DNA of 64,000 nucleotides from an uncultured Actinomyces sp. (GCA_900545825.1 URAS01000007.1:1-64000); one strand, 5' to 3'; counted from the stretch's first letter, positions 35,841 through 45,170 are shown. The notes: generated by a model not told the origin, from the sequence alone. A program made the numbers and translations.

Positions 35841-36959
35841 ATGACCACCGTTTCCGAAGAGGCCGTCCGCGAGGCTCTCTCCCACGTAATTGATCCCGAA
35901 CTCAACCGCGCGATCACGGACCTCGATATGGTCCGCGAGGTGACGATCGATGGAGGCCACGTGAGCGTCGCCGTCGACCTCACGGTCGCCGGATGCCCGC
36001 TGCAGCACACGATCAAGGCCGACGTCGTCAAGAACGTCAGCGCCCTCGACGGCGTCGACGAGGTCGATGTCCAGATGGGCGTGATGAGCGCCGAGCAGCG
36101 GCAGGCGCTGACCCAGAAGCTGCAGGGCGCGCAACGCCAGATCCCCTTCACGCGGCCCGATTCGCTGACGAAGGTGTACGCGATCACGTCCGGCAAGGGC
36201 GGCGTCGGTAAGTCCTCGATCACGGCAAACCTTGCCGTCGCGATGGCCAAGCGCGGCCTCAAGGTCGGCGTCGTCGACGCGGACATTTACGGCTTCTCGA
36301 TCCCCCGCATGTTGGGCGTGACGGACGAAGCGACGGTCATCGACCAGATGATCGTTCCGCCCGAGGCCCACGGGGTCAAGGTCATCTCAATCGGCATGTT
36401 CGTGCCCGACGGCCAGGCCGTCGTGTGGCGCGGGCCCATGCTGCACCGCGCCCTCCAGCAGTTCCTCGCCGACGTCTACTGGGGCGACCTCGACGTCCTC
36501 CTGCTGGACCTGCCCCCGGGCACCGGCGACGTCGCAATCTCGATTGCCCAGCTGCTGCCGAACTCCGGGATCATCGTCGTGACGACGCCCCAGATCGCGG
36601 CCTCCGAGGTCGCCGAACGCGCCGGCTCGATCTCGTCGCAGACCGACCAGCACGTCGTCGGCGTCATCGAGAACATGTCCTACCTCACCCAGCCCGACGG
36701 CTCGAAGCTCGAGATCTTCGGCTCGGGCGGCGGCGAAACCGTCGCCGCTCGGCTGACGACGGCGCTCGGCTACCCGGTGCCGCTGCTGGCCCAGGTTCCG
36801 ATCGACGTCAAGCTGCGCGAGGGCTCCGATTCCGGGCAGCCGCTGGCCGCCACCGACTCGGATTCCGAGGCGGTCGCCGCAATCTCCGCGGCCGTCGACC
36901 AATTGGAACAGCAGAAGCGCTCGCTGGCCGGACGCAACCTGGGGGTCAAGCCCGTCTAG
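35841..36959 (+). CDS. mrp: Mrp/ApbC-type iron-sulfur cluster carrier ATPase
   Basis: P-loop ATPase that carries or inserts Fe-S clusters. The N-terminal MIP18/DUF59 domain (VREALSHVIDPELNRAITDLDMV) is followed by the deviant Walker A GKGGVGKSSITANLAVAMA, VDADIYGFSIPRMLG and LLLDLPPGTGDVA. The CxxC that bridges the cluster in many ApbC/Mrp proteins is not seen near the C-terminus (VIENMSYLTQPDGSKLEIFG), a feature of the actinobacterial form. About 372 residues from the 35841 start. Confidence 0.9.
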   Translation: MTTVSEEAVREALSHVIDPELNRAITDLDMVREVTIDGGHVSVAVDLTVAGCPLQHTIKADVVKNVSALDGVDEVDVQMGVMSAEQRQALTQKLQGAQRQIPFTRPDSLTKVYAITSGKGGVGKSSITANLAVAMAKRGLKVGVVDADIYGFSIPRMLGVTDEATVIDQMIVPPEAHGVKVISIGMFVPDGQAVVWRGPMLHRALQQFLADVYWGDLDVLLLDLPPGTGDVAISIAQLLPNSGIIVVTTPQIAASEVAERAGSISSQTDQHVVGVIENMSYLTQPDGSKLEIFGSGGGETVAARLTTALGYPVPLLAQVPIDVKLREGSDSGQPLAATDSDSEAVAAISAAVDQLEQQKRSLAGRNLGVKPV

Positions 36960-36987
36960 GTCCCGCCGCGCACGCGATAGGATCGGC

Positions 36988-37647
36988 GTGACGCACGACG
37001 TGGAGGGGATCATCATCAACGATTTCAAGACGCTCAGCTGGGCCTGGGTGGAAGAGTCCATCATCGAGGACGACGCCACCCGCGCAGCCCGCGCCCGCGC
37101 GAACGAGCTGGCCGTCCTGCCGGTGTCACCCGGCCAGGGTGCTTGCCTGCGGATGCTCGCGGCGACCGCCGGCGCCAAAGCCGTCATCGAAATCGGCACG
37201 GGCACGGGCGTATCCGGCCTGTGGGTGCTCCAGGGGATGACCACCGACGGCGTGTTCACGTCGATCGACAGCGAGGCCGAATACATCGAGGCCGCCCGGC
37301 TGGCGTTCCACGAGGGCGGCGTCGCCGCGTCGCGGACCCGCCTGATCAACGGGCGCGCCCTCGACGTCATGCCGCGGATGACCGCGGCCGGCTACGACAT
37401 GGTGATCCTCGACGGCGACATCCACCAGCTGGCGGCCTCGCTCGTCCAGGCCCGCCGCATCGTCCGCAAGGGCGGGATTATCGCCATCATCCACTCGCTG
37501 TGGCGCGACCGCGTGTCCGATCCGACGAAACGCGACGCCGAGACCGTGACGATGCGCCAGACGATCCGCGAGCTGCAGGACGACCCCGACCTGGTCACGG
37601 CCACGCTCACCTGCGGCGACGGCATCACGGTGGCGGTGCCCATCTAG
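36988..37647 (+). CDS. SAM-dependent O-methyltransferase (family 3)
   Basis: 219 residues of class I methyltransferase fold: VIEIGTGTGVSGLWVLQG (SAM binding), FTSIDSEAEYIEAAR, and YDMVILDGDIHQLAASLVQARRIVRKGGIIAI. This matches the actinobacterial caffeoyl-CoA/catechol O-methyltransferase-like group (Rv1220c type), whose substrate is unknown. The GTG at 36988 is the best start; TAGGAT lies 4 nt upstream, slightly too close for the leaderless rule, so the start is uncertain by a few codons. Confidence 0.82.
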   Translation: MTHDVEGIIINDFKTLSWAWVEESIIEDDATRAARARANELAVLPVSPGQGACLRMLAATAGAKAVIEIGTGTGVSGLWVLQGMTTDGVFTSIDSEAEYIEAARLAFHEGGVAASRTRLINGRALDVMPRMTAAGYDMVILDGDIHQLAASLVQARRIVRKGGIIAIIHSLWRDRVSDPTKRDAETVTMRQTIRELQDDPDLVTATLTCGDGITVAVPI

Positions 37648-37670
37648 GTCTGGGCGCCGCGCCCTCCGGC

Positions 37671-37750
37671 CGTGAACGTGATCCTTTCCTCCGCTTTCAT
37701 CACGTTCACCGGCACAAACCCGTGAACGTGACCTTTTTGATCACGTTCAC
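37671..37750. repeat. Family A palindromic repeat, copy 2 (full bipartite)
   Basis: Unit 1 runs from CGTGAACGTGATCC to ATCACGTTCACC. After GGCACAAACC, unit 2 has arms GTGAACGTGA and TCACGTTCAC. It lies after the methyltransferase stop codon. Confidence 0.85.
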
Positions 37751-37797
37751 AAAGCGGACGGCCTGCGCGCCACGAGGACGCCACCCAGCACAGACGA

Positions 37798-37833
37798 AAC
37801 GGCGGGGCAGATCAGACGACCCGCCCCGCCGTT
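37798..37833. terminator. Hairpin downstream of DUF3117 gene
   Basis: AACGGCGGGGC (37798-37808) pairs perfectly with GCCCCGCCGTT (37823-37833). It is 10 nt past the DUF3117 stop. Confidence 0.6.
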
Positions 37834-37843
37834 CACACGAACG

Positions 37844-38005
37844 TCAGAGATTTTCTAGTGCCTCTTTAAGCTGCTCCGCCTCTTCCGGCGTCATTTCGAC
37901 AACCAGACGACCGCCGCCCTCGAGAGGTACCCGGACGACGATGCCTCGGCCCTCTTTGACGGCTTCGAGAGGACCTTCCCCAGTACGGGGCTTCATTGCT
38001 GCCAT
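37844..38005 (-). CDS. DUF3117-family small protein
   Basis: 53 residues starting MAAMKPRTGEGPLEAVKEG followed by GRGIVVRVPLEGGGRLVVEMTPEEAEQL, the invariant pattern of this actinobacterial family. The ATG at 38005 follows GAGGAG by 9 nt; the frame upstream is untranslated leader. The promoter box TATACT is at 38067-38062 on the minus strand. Function is unknown; the family is highly conserved and near universal in actinobacteria. It is followed by a strong terminator, so it is transcribed alone. Confidence 0.88.
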   Translation of the reverse strand: MAAMKPRTGEGPLEAVKEGRGIVVRVPLEGGGRLVVEMTPEEAEQLKEALENL

Positions 38006-38061
38006 ACCACACGACTCCTCTTCTAGGACGCAACGCGCCGCTGAATGCAGCACTCTCGGTC

Positions 38062-38067
38062 AGTATA
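38062..38067 (-). promoter_or_regulatory. -10 box of DUF3117 gene
   Basis: TATACT on the minus strand, giving a leader of about 50 nt that contains the GAGGAG ribosome site. Confidence 0.5.
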
Positions 38068-38137
38068 TCCGGCTTGCCCGGGAAGATGACAGAGTCAACT
38101 CGCACGTTTCGGCGGCAATCGGGCGCGAGAGGGGTGG

Positions 38138-38893
38138 TCAGTCGCCCTCGCTCCACCGCTTTTCGATCCAGTCGAGCGCCTCGGTGGCCGAGTCGACGAC
38201 GTGGAACAGGTCGGGGTCCTCGGCGAGGATCATGCCGTTTGCCACCAGCTGGGCCCGCAACCACTCAACCAGGCCACCCCAGAAGTCGGAGCCGATGAGG
38301 ACGATGGGGAACGACCCGATCTTGTGGGTCTGAACCAGCGTGACGGCCTCGAACAGCTCGTCCAGCGTGCCGAACCCGCCGGGCAACGCGATGAACGCCT
38401 GGGCGTACTTGATGAACATCGTCTTGCGGACGAAGAAGTACCGGAAGTACATGCCGACGTTGACCCAGGGGTTGAGCTCCTGCTCGTGCGGCAGTTCAAT
38501 ACCGAGGCCGCAGGCGACGCCGCCGGCCTCGTTCGCGCCCATACAGACGGCCTCCATCTGGCCCGGTCCGCCACCCGTGATCGCCGCCAGGTCACGTTCA
38601 GCCAGTTCGCGGCCCACATCGACGCCCAGCTGATAGGCGGGATCGTCGGGTTTCGTGCGCGCCGACCCGAAGACCGAGACGGCGGGACCCAGCTCGGCGA
38701 GGGCGTCGAAGCCCTCGACAAACTCGGACTGGATACGCAGGACGCGCCACGTGTCGGTGTGTAGCCAGGAGGTGTCGGGCTGCTTAGCGAGGAGGCGAGC
38801 TTCGGAGGTTTCGACGGGGCGGTTGAGGCCGCGGTACGACACCGGGCCCCGGCGATAGGCGCCGTCGAGCGACGGAGAAGGCACTTTCTTCAT
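38138..38893 (-). CDS. LOG-family nucleotide phosphoribohydrolase-like protein
   Basis: TIGR00730-type Rossmann protein. Motifs are VSVFGSARTKPDD, ITGGGPGQMEAVCMGANEAGG and the catalytic PGGFGTLDELFEAV with the conserved Glu. The family releases cytokinin-like bases from AMP adducts or handles nucleoside monophosphates; in bacteria the true role is often unclear. 251 residues is usual for the long actinobacterial form. It is encoded alone between a DUF3117 gene and manC. Confidence 0.87.
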   Translation of the reverse strand: MKKVPSPSLDGAYRRGPVSYRGLNRPVETSEARLLAKQPDTSWLHTDTWRVLRIQSEFVEGFDALAELGPAVSVFGSARTKPDDPAYQLGVDVGRELAERDLAAITGGGPGQMEAVCMGANEAGGVACGLGIELPHEQELNPWVNVGMYFRYFFVRKTMFIKYAQAFIALPGGFGTLDELFEAVTLVQTHKIGSFPIVLIGSDFWGGLVEWLRAQLVANGMILAEDPDLFHVVDSATEALDWIEKRWSEGD

Positions 38894-38931
38894 GCCCCCA
38901 TTCTTTCGTGCCGTCGCCCCCGATGCGAGAG

Positions 38932-40032
38932 CTAATCGAGATTCGCCAGCGGCGTCTGCTCGAGCGCCGCGGTCAGCGCCTTAATCTGGCCCGCCCGCTG
39001 ACGCGTCGTGACGAGCGTCACATCGCCCTCGCGGACGACGACGGCGTCGGGGACGCCGAAGACGACGACTCTTTCGCCGGCCACGCGGTCCGTGCCCGCG
39101 ACGAGGGCGCCCGGCGACTCGACCGCCGCCGCTTCGAGGGGTCCGACGATGCGCGCCCCGTCGCTTTCGCGGGCCTCGCTGGCCAGCGTGTCGTAGTCGC
39201 CGACGTCGGACCAGCCGATGGTCCCCGCCTGGCACACGGCGACCGCGCCGGCCGCCGCTGCGGGTTCCGCGACGGCGTGATCGATGGCGATCGCCGTCAG
39301 CTGGGGCCACTCGCGGGCGAGGACGTCCTCGGCGTCGGCGGTGTCCCAGGCGGCGGCGATGCGCCGCAAACCGGCTGCGAGCTGCGGATGCTCGACGGCC
39401 AGCCGGTCGAGGAGGACGCCGCACCGCGCGACGAACATCCCGGCGTTCCACAGGTAAGTGCCCTGGGCCAGATACGCCTGGGCGCACTGGGCGTCCGGTT
39501 TCTCGGTGAACGAGCGGACGGCGCGGGCGGGCGCGTCCTTCAGCGCCTCGCCCGCGTCGATGTAGCCGTATCCCGTGTCCGGTCGGGTGGGGGTGATCCC
39601 GATCGTCACGACGTAGCCGGCCTGGGCCGTGGCCATCGCGTCCGCGACGACCTGGGCAAACGCCTGTTCGTCGCGGATCGCGTGGTCGGCCGCGAACGAC
39701 CCGACGAGGGCGTCGCCCCCGTGGCGGGCCTCGGTGATCGCGGCGGCCAGGCCGATGGCCGGCATCGAATTCTTCGGACTGGGTTCGGCGATGATCTGGA
39801 CGCTGCTGAAACGCGACCCCAGGGACTGCCCGACCGCGCCCGCCGTCAGCGGCGAGGTGACGACCGTATAGTCGCAGGCCACGCCGGCCAGGCGGTCACA
39901 CGCGGCCTGCAGCAGGTTGCGGTTCCCGTCGAGGCTCAGCAGGTACTTCGGCCATGCCCGCCGCGACAGCGGCCACAGTCGCGTGCCCGCGCCGCCGGCG
40001 GGAATGATCGCGTGCAGCGTCCGATCGGCCAT
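38932..40032 (-). CDS. manC: Mannose-1-phosphate guanylyltransferase
   Basis: Makes GDP-mannose from mannose-1-phosphate and GTP. The N-terminal HAIIPAGGAGTRLWPLSRRAWPKYLLSLDG is the signature nucleotidyltransferase loop. VRSFTEKPD and YLWNAGMFV follow. The 366-residue length corresponds to the nucleotidyltransferase without the isomerase domain of bifunctional ManC. Its ATG overlaps the galK stop (TAATG), so galK and manC are one operon. GDP-mannose would feed the wall glycan or lipoglycan. Confidence 0.9.
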   Translation of the reverse strand: MADRTLHAIIPAGGAGTRLWPLSRRAWPKYLLSLDGNRNLLQAACDRLAGVACDYTVVTSPLTAGAVGQSLGSRFSSVQIIAEPSPKNSMPAIGLAAAITEARHGGDALVGSFAADHAIRDEQAFAQVVADAMATAQAGYVVTIGITPTRPDTGYGYIDAGEALKDAPARAVRSFTEKPDAQCAQAYLAQGTYLWNAGMFVARCGVLLDRLAVEHPQLAAGLRRIAAAWDTADAEDVLAREWPQLTAIAIDHAVAEPAAAAGAVAVCQAGTIGWSDVGDYDTLASEARESDGARIVGPLEAAAVESPGALVAGTDRVAGERVVVFGVPDAVVVREGDVTLVTTRQRAGQIKALTAALEQTPLANLD

Positions 40033-41276
40033 TACTGCACCCGACCCGCTGGCTTCGCGGGCGACGCGAGGAGGAAGTGCGGCGGACGGAAGCCGGCCTC
40101 CTCGTAGGCGTCAGCGATCGCCTGGGCGGTCTCGTCGACCTTGTCGGCCTCGACGATCGCGATGCACGAGCCGCCGAAGCCGCCACCCGTCATGCGGGCG
40201 CCATGCGAGCCGTGGGCGCGGGCCGTGTTGACGGCCAGGTCGAGCTCCGGGCACGTCACCTCGTAGTCGTCACGCAGCGAATCGTGCGACGCGTCGAACA
40301 GGCGCGCGACCTCGTCCAACACCTCACCCTTCATGTCGCCCTTGCGCATGGTGTCGACCGCCGCGTAGGTGCGGGCGATCTCGTCGACGACGTGGCGGGT
40401 CCGCTTGATCTGCAGCGGATCCGAGAGCTTGGCCAGCGCCGCGTCGCGGTCGGTGACGTCGACGAGGAGGTCGACGCCCAGGACCTTCGCGGCGTCCTCG
40501 CAGCACGAGCGGCGGTTGTTGTACTGGCCGTCCGACAGCGAGTGCGGCGCACGCGTGTCGATGACGAGGAGCGCCAAACCCTGCCTGGCCAGGTCGAACG
40601 GGACGCCCTCGGTCTTGCCGGTGCGGCAGTCGAGGAACAGGGCCTCGCCCTCGTGGCAGCGCAGCGACGCCGCCTGGTCGAGGCCGCCCGTGTTCGCGCC
40701 CGCCACGTCGTTTTCCGCGCGGATGCACGCGGCGACCAGCTTCTGGCGGCCCTCGTCGTTCGGCTCGTCCGCCGTGCCCGCGAGGTCGAGGTCGAACAGG
40801 TCGGACAGGCCGACGGCGACCGCGCACTCCAGCGCCGCCGAGGACGACAGGCCCGCGCCGAACGGGACGCACGAGTCGATGGCCACGTCGAAGCCGCGGA
40901 TGCCCTCGACACCCGCCTGCTCGAGCGCCCAGGCGACGCCGACGACGTAGGCCGGCCAGCCCTCGACCGGGTGATCCGAGGACGCCGGGGCGACGTCGTC
41001 GAGGCTGACCTGACGAATGCCCTCTTCCTGCGCGGAAATCAGACGAACCGTGCGGTCGTCGCGCGGCGACAACGCGGCATACGTCCGGTGCGGCAATGCG
41101 ATCGGCATGGCGACGCCACCGTTGTAATCCGTGTGTTCGCCAATGAGGTTGACGCGACCCGGAGCCTGCCAGACACCAGCCGGCGGCTGGCCAAAAGTCT
41201 TGGTGAACAGGTCGGTAACCTGGGCGGCGCCCTGGGTCAGCGGCCACGCTTCATTCCATTGAACATCAGCGGTCAT
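40032..41276 (-). CDS. galK: Galactokinase
   Basis: Phosphorylates galactose at C1 in the Leloir pathway; galE is at 3.8-4.7 kb. GHMP kinase motifs: APGRVNLIGEHTDYNGG, VPFGAGLSSSAALECAV and MTGGGFGGSCIAIV. ATG 41276 is preferred over 41303 because AAAGG is upstream and the family begins about 40 residues before the first motif. 414 residues. A promoter box TACACT is at 41322-41317 (minus strand). Coupling to manC is an unusual pairing. Confidence 0.93.
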   Translation of the reverse strand: MTADVQWNEAWPLTQGAAQVTDLFTKTFGQPPAGVWQAPGRVNLIGEHTDYNGGVAMPIALPHRTYAALSPRDDRTVRLISAQEEGIRQVSLDDVAPASSDHPVEGWPAYVVGVAWALEQAGVEGIRGFDVAIDSCVPFGAGLSSSAALECAVAVGLSDLFDLDLAGTADEPNDEGRQKLVAACIRAENDVAGANTGGLDQAASLRCHEGEALFLDCRTGKTEGVPFDLARQGLALLVIDTRAPHSLSDGQYNNRRSCCEDAAKVLGVDLLVDVTDRDAALAKLSDPLQIKRTRHVVDEIARTYAAVDTMRKGDMKGEVLDEVARLFDASHDSLRDDYEVTCPELDLAVNTARAHGSHGARMTGGGFGGSCIAIVEADKVDETAQAIADAYEEAGFRPPHFLLASPAKPAGRVQ

Positions 41277-41345
41277 GGGGTGAGACCTTTCGACTAGCGA
41301 CAAATAAGTCCCCTCCAGTGTAGTGGAGCGCGTATCGGCATTTGG

Positions 41346-41351
41346 TACGGT
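41346..41351 (+). promoter_or_regulatory. -10 box of YihY/BrkB gene (leaderless)
   Basis: TACGGT ends 6 nt before the GTG at 41358. Confidence 0.45.
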
Positions 41352-41357
41352 GAAAAA

Positions 41358-42575
41358 GTGAATTCCTCCGCAAAGAAGGTCATCGATCCGGTAGGCCCGA
41401 CATATCCCGAGTCCACACCATCGCTGAGGTCTATCAAGGATTTTGACGGGACGTCAGCTAAGGTCAAGGCGTTCATTGACTGGGTGACGTCCCTGCGCGC
41501 CACCCGCGCGTTTACCCGCTATTCCGGCAATCGCGGAAACCTGTTGGCCGGCGGCATTTCCTATACCGCCCTGTTTTCGCTGGCATCCGCCCTCACGATC
41601 GGAATCACCGTGGCGTTCCGCGTCCTCGGGTCCAACCCCGACATGATGGACGCGACATTCTCTGCCATCAACGAGGCGATCCCGTCGCTGCTCACGTGGA
41701 AGGGCGCCCATGGCCTCGTCGACCCGCACGACATGGTCGCCCACCCCAACGTCTTGTCGGTGACGGGGATCGTCGCCATCGTCACCCTGCTGTTGTCGGC
41801 GTCGGCGGTCATGACGGCGACGAAGAATTCGATTCGCCTGATGTTCGGCATCCAGGTCGTCCCCGACAATCCGGTGCTCGACAAGCTGCGTGACCTGCTG
41901 GGATTCCTCGTCCTCCTCGTCGCCGTTGCCTGCACCGCCGTCGTGCAGGTCGTCAACTCGACGGTCGGGACGGCCGTCCTCGACTGGATGAACCTCTCGG
42001 GTGCCGTCGCGTCGACGATCGTCTCGGTGACGTCGATCGTCCTCGCCGCCCTCATCGACGCGATCGTCATGGTGCTGCTGGTCCGCATGGTGTCGCGGGT
42101 GAGGCCGCCGCGGAAAGACCTGCTGATCGGGGCGGGCGTGTTCGTCATCGGCGCCGGCGCGCTGAGGTACCTGGGGACGTCGGCGGTGTCGGCCGTCAAG
42201 TCGCCGCTGCTCGCGCCGTTCGCCGCGATCATCACGATCATGCTGTGGGTCAACCTGTTGGCCCGTGTCACCCTGTTGACCTCGGCGTTTATCGCGAATC
42301 CGCCGAAAGCCGACAAGCCGAATAGCGCCGGGCATCTGCACGCCGACGAGACCCCGAACTACGTCACGCTGTCCGACCCGCACACGCTCGCGTGGCCACA
42401 CTTCAGCCTCACGGGGTCGGTGGACCTGGATCCGGAGCGCGACCCCAACCGCATCGAGGACGAAAGCGAACACCGCTACCGGGCGCGCGGCCCCGTCAAG
42501 GCGTTCCTTGCGCGCCGCGTCCACTACCACGAGCAGCGCGCCAGGCAACTAGAGGACGTCCTCCGCCGGCGGTAG
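41358..42575 (+). CDS. YihY/BrkB-family inner-membrane protein
   Basis: 405 residues. A short N-terminal cytoplasmic part, then YSGNRGNLLAGGISYTALFSLASALTIGI (family start), and about six helices including LLGFLVLLVAVACTAVVQVV and IITIMLWVNLLARVTLLTSAF. The C-terminal 80 residues are charged and cytoplasmic. The family is conserved but its transport or assembly role is not established. GTG 41358 is leaderless. It starts the 41-46.5 kb block of membrane proteins and is followed by a family A repeat. Confidence 0.85.
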   Translation: MNSSAKKVIDPVGPTYPESTPSLRSIKDFDGTSAKVKAFIDWVTSLRATRAFTRYSGNRGNLLAGGISYTALFSLASALTIGITVAFRVLGSNPDMMDATFSAINEAIPSLLTWKGAHGLVDPHDMVAHPNVLSVTGIVAIVTLLLSASAVMTATKNSIRLMFGIQVVPDNPVLDKLRDLLGFLVLLVAVACTAVVQVVNSTVGTAVLDWMNLSGAVASTIVSVTSIVLAALIDAIVMVLLVRMVSRVRPPRKDLLIGAGVFVIGAGALRYLGTSAVSAVKSPLLAPFAAIITIMLWVNLLARVTLLTSAFIANPPKADKPNSAGHLHADETPNYVTLSDPHTLAWPHFSLTGSVDLDPERDPNRIEDESEHRYRARGPVKAFLARRVHYHEQRARQLEDVLRRR

Positions 42576-42590
42576 TTGGCGGGCCCCTGC

Positions 42591-42671
42591 CCGTGAACGT
42601 GATCCTTGCGTCCGCTTTGATCCCGCTCATGCCCCTAAACCCGTGAACGTGACCTTTTTTGATCACGTTCA
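42591..42671. repeat. Family A palindromic repeat, copy 3 (full bipartite)
   Basis: CCGTGAACGTGATCC to GATCCCGCTCATG, then TAAACC and the perfect GTGAACGTGA/TCACGTTCA unit with a T-rich loop. It sits 15 nt after the YihY stop. Confidence 0.85.
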
Positions 42672-42795
42672 TCGCCTCCAGCGGCGGCGACGGCCTATCG
42701 GGGCCCGCGGGGTTTTACGATAGAACGAGGCCAGGCCCCATCACGCTGTCCGAGGACGTGCAGCGTGCCGCCGTATATCCAGGAGGGCGACAACG

Positions 42796-43893
42796 ATGAC
42801 TGAGACGACTGCGCATCCGTCGCGGAACCAGACGAACCGGAAACTACTCATCGCACTGTGCGTGATTGTTGCGCTGGTGGTGGTTGAGCTCGTCGGCCTG
42901 GGCGTGTGGTACGGCGTCCATCACCGCGCCGCGGCGGCCAACAGGACCCTCAGACTGTCGGTGTCGATCGACAAGTCGTGGACGGCAACGTCGACGCCCG
43001 TCATCGCCCACGTCGCCACCAACGACGGAAGCATCGACGTCTACCACGCCGTGTGGCCCGAGGGTGCCACGCATGCCGACGCGAAACCGGAAATCGCCGT
43101 TCCGCCCGGGAAATACCAGCTGACGTTTATCAGCCCGATCAACAAGGACCTATCGATCTACTCGACCGGCAAGCCCGTGGATGTGACGGTCAACGACGAC
43201 CCCGTCGTCGTCGCCTGCGCGTTTGCCCACGTCGATGCGTCACGCGTGACGCCGCAGCAGGTTCAGGTGATCATCGACGACCTCACGCGTGCGCGGACGA
43301 AGGGCGACGCCAGCCTCAGTGAGGCTGACGCCAAGGCCGCCCTCGATCGTGCGCGCGACGCCCTCGCCGCGGCGCAGAAGAACGCGGACAACGGCAAGGG
43401 AGAGGGTCAGGCCTCGGCATCGCCGGGCACCGCCACCCCATCCACCGGGGGCGGAGACGCAGAAATGAACGCCGCAATCGCCCAGGCGAAAGCGCAGGGA
43501 TACCAGACTTTTATCGGCACGTTGCGCTATTTCGCGTCGGACCTCGACTATCTGAAGTTTGACGGAATCCCCGATCCTTTTGCCGAGCAACGCAAGGAAC
43601 CGTATTTCTCGTCTCCGTCTTTCCTCATTCTTTTCCTTGACCAGCCGACCGATATTACCGGGCTCCAGGGCGACGAGATGGGCGGGGTCGAGACGCACGA
43701 AGCCAAGGAGATCGGGCTGTTCCAAAGCGAGCGCGCCGACCGGTGGGCGCCCAAGAATGGGGCACGCGCGGTGATCGCCGTGAAACCCGAGAGCGAATTG
43801 ATCTGGCCGTTTGGACTGGGGATTCCCGCGGGGGCGCCCATCCTCAAAGACGCGGCAACCGCCAGGGACCCCATCATCTGGACCAGCAAATAG
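42796..43893 (+). CDS. Membrane-anchored protein of unknown function, tandem paralogue A
   Basis: 365 residues. One N-terminal helix (LLIALCVIVALVVVELVGLGVWYGV), then an extracytoplasmic domain. Residues 1-200 are clearly related to the next gene product (shared WTATSTP, DVYHA, FISPIN, SIYSTGKPV, TPQQ). A Ser/Gly/Thr-rich linker follows, then a C-terminal 140-residue domain unlike that of the paralogue, with FIGTLRYFASDLDYLKFDG and PSFLILFLDQP. No known family recognised. GGAGGGCG precedes the ATG. A family A repeat lies on each side. Confidence 0.75.
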   Translation: MTETTAHPSRNQTNRKLLIALCVIVALVVVELVGLGVWYGVHHRAAAANRTLRLSVSIDKSWTATSTPVIAHVATNDGSIDVYHAVWPEGATHADAKPEIAVPPGKYQLTFISPINKDLSIYSTGKPVDVTVNDDPVVVACAFAHVDASRVTPQQVQVIIDDLTRARTKGDASLSEADAKAALDRARDALAAAQKNADNGKGEGQASASPGTATPSTGGGDAEMNAAIAQAKAQGYQTFIGTLRYFASDLDYLKFDGIPDPFAEQRKEPYFSSPSFLILFLDQPTDITGLQGDEMGGVETHEAKEIGLFQSERADRWAPKNGARAVIAVKPESELIWPFGLGIPAGAPILKDAATARDPIIWTSK

Positions 43894-43903
43894 CCGCACC
43901 CGT

Positions 43904-43943
43904 CACCGTGACTTCTTCGTCCGTTTTGCTCACGGTCATGGCC
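43904..43943. repeat. Family A palindromic repeat, copy 4 (decayed half)
   Basis: CACCGTGACTTCTTCGTCCG then TTTTGCTCACGGTCATGG: recognisable unit 1 with mutated arms, directly after the paralogue A stop. Confidence 0.6.
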
Positions 43944-44072
43944 AACGGGTGCCGCCCGATGCTTTGCCCCGATAGCCGGGGTCTCACGTCTTACTATGGA
44001 TGGAGTTGCACCCCATCCACGGCACGCGCGCTACCGCCGTGCGTCGGCCACTCATCAGGAAGATAGACACCA

Positions 44073-45158
44073 ATGCCTCAACCAGCCGGACCCGCGTCGA
44101 GCGAACGGACCAACCGCAGACTCCTCATCGTCCTTGGCGTCATTATTGCGCTGATCCTTGTCGAACTCCTCGGCCTGGGTGCGTGGTACGGCGTCCACCG
44201 GGTGTCGGCCAAGGGCGACACGAGAGTCACGCTTTCCGTCACGATCGACAACTCGTGGACGGCCACGTCGACCCCCATCGTCGCCCACATGAAGGCCACA
44301 GATGGCAAGACCGACGTCTATCACGCCCTCTGGCCCAAGGGCGCGAAGAGCACCGTCGCGAAACCGGAGTTCACGGTTCCGCGGGGCACCTATCAGGTGA
44401 CGTTCATCAGCCCGATCAATCACGACCGGTCGATCTATTCGACGGGCAAACCGGTGAACGTGAGGGTGGGCGACAAGCCTGTCGCCGTCGCCAACACGTT
44501 CACGCACGTCGACGCCGCGGACGTGACTCCCCAGCAGATCCAGGCGATCGTCGACGACCTCAAGCGTGCTCAAGCGAAGGGCGACGACAGCTTCACTTCC
44601 GCCGACGCCAAAGCGGTGCTCAAGCAGGCGCAGGACGCCCTCGAGGCGGCAAAGAAGAACGAGGGCGCCGCAAGAAACACCCCCACGTCGTCGGCTCCGT
44701 CGCCCGCACCGTCCAGCAGTGCCCCGGCCAGCGGGGGCATGCCCGCCGGCGGCACCGTTCCGGCGGACGCGATCGTTCCCGTGTTCGTCGACACGTGGCG
44801 GTCGTACGCCGCGGTGGCGCCGTCGAAGCAGGTGGGCTGCGATTTCAGGGAAGACAGTGTCGTCTGTGTCGTATTCGACACGTCGGTGCCGTGCATCGAG
44901 GAGTTCGGCGGCGAGCAGATGAACGACTGTCTGGCGGCTTACCGCGGCGACACGCTCGCCTACGTCGGGCCCCACGAGGGCACCGCCGCCGCGATGGCCA
45001 TCAGGAACGGGGAGCCCGCGACGACGATGGAACCCGGCAAGACCTACACCAACCCGCAGCACACGTACGCCTGCCACCTCGAGGGCGACGGCGTGACCTG
45101 TTGGAAGGCCGGTGGCCAGGGGTTCTTCCTCAACACGTCGTCGTTCAAGAAACTCTGA
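44073..45158 (+). CDS. Membrane-anchored protein of unknown function, tandem paralogue B with Cys-rich C-domain
   Basis: 361 residues. The same N-terminal helix and extracytoplasmic domain as the preceding gene (residues 1-195), then an Ala/Ser/Pro linker. The C-terminal domain is different: it has six cysteines (VGCDF, VVCVV, VPCIE, NDCLA, YACHL, VTCWK) and ends GDGVTCWKAGGQGFFL, a pattern met in many secreted actinobacterial proteins. Cysteines are probably paired as disulfides outside the cell. AGGAAG precedes the ATG. Function unknown. Confidence 0.75.
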   Translation: MPQPAGPASSERTNRRLLIVLGVIIALILVELLGLGAWYGVHRVSAKGDTRVTLSVTIDNSWTATSTPIVAHMKATDGKTDVYHALWPKGAKSTVAKPEFTVPRGTYQVTFISPINHDRSIYSTGKPVNVRVGDKPVAVANTFTHVDAADVTPQQIQAIVDDLKRAQAKGDDSFTSADAKAVLKQAQDALEAAKKNEGAARNTPTSSAPSPAPSSSAPASGGMPAGGTVPADAIVPVFVDTWRSYAAVAPSKQVGCDFREDSVVCVVFDTSVPCIEEFGGEQMNDCLAAYRGDTLAYVGPHEGTAAAMAIRNGEPATTMEPGKTYTNPQHTYACHLEGDGVTCWKAGGQGFFLNTSSFKKL

Positions 45159-45170
45159 CCCCGCACGCGC

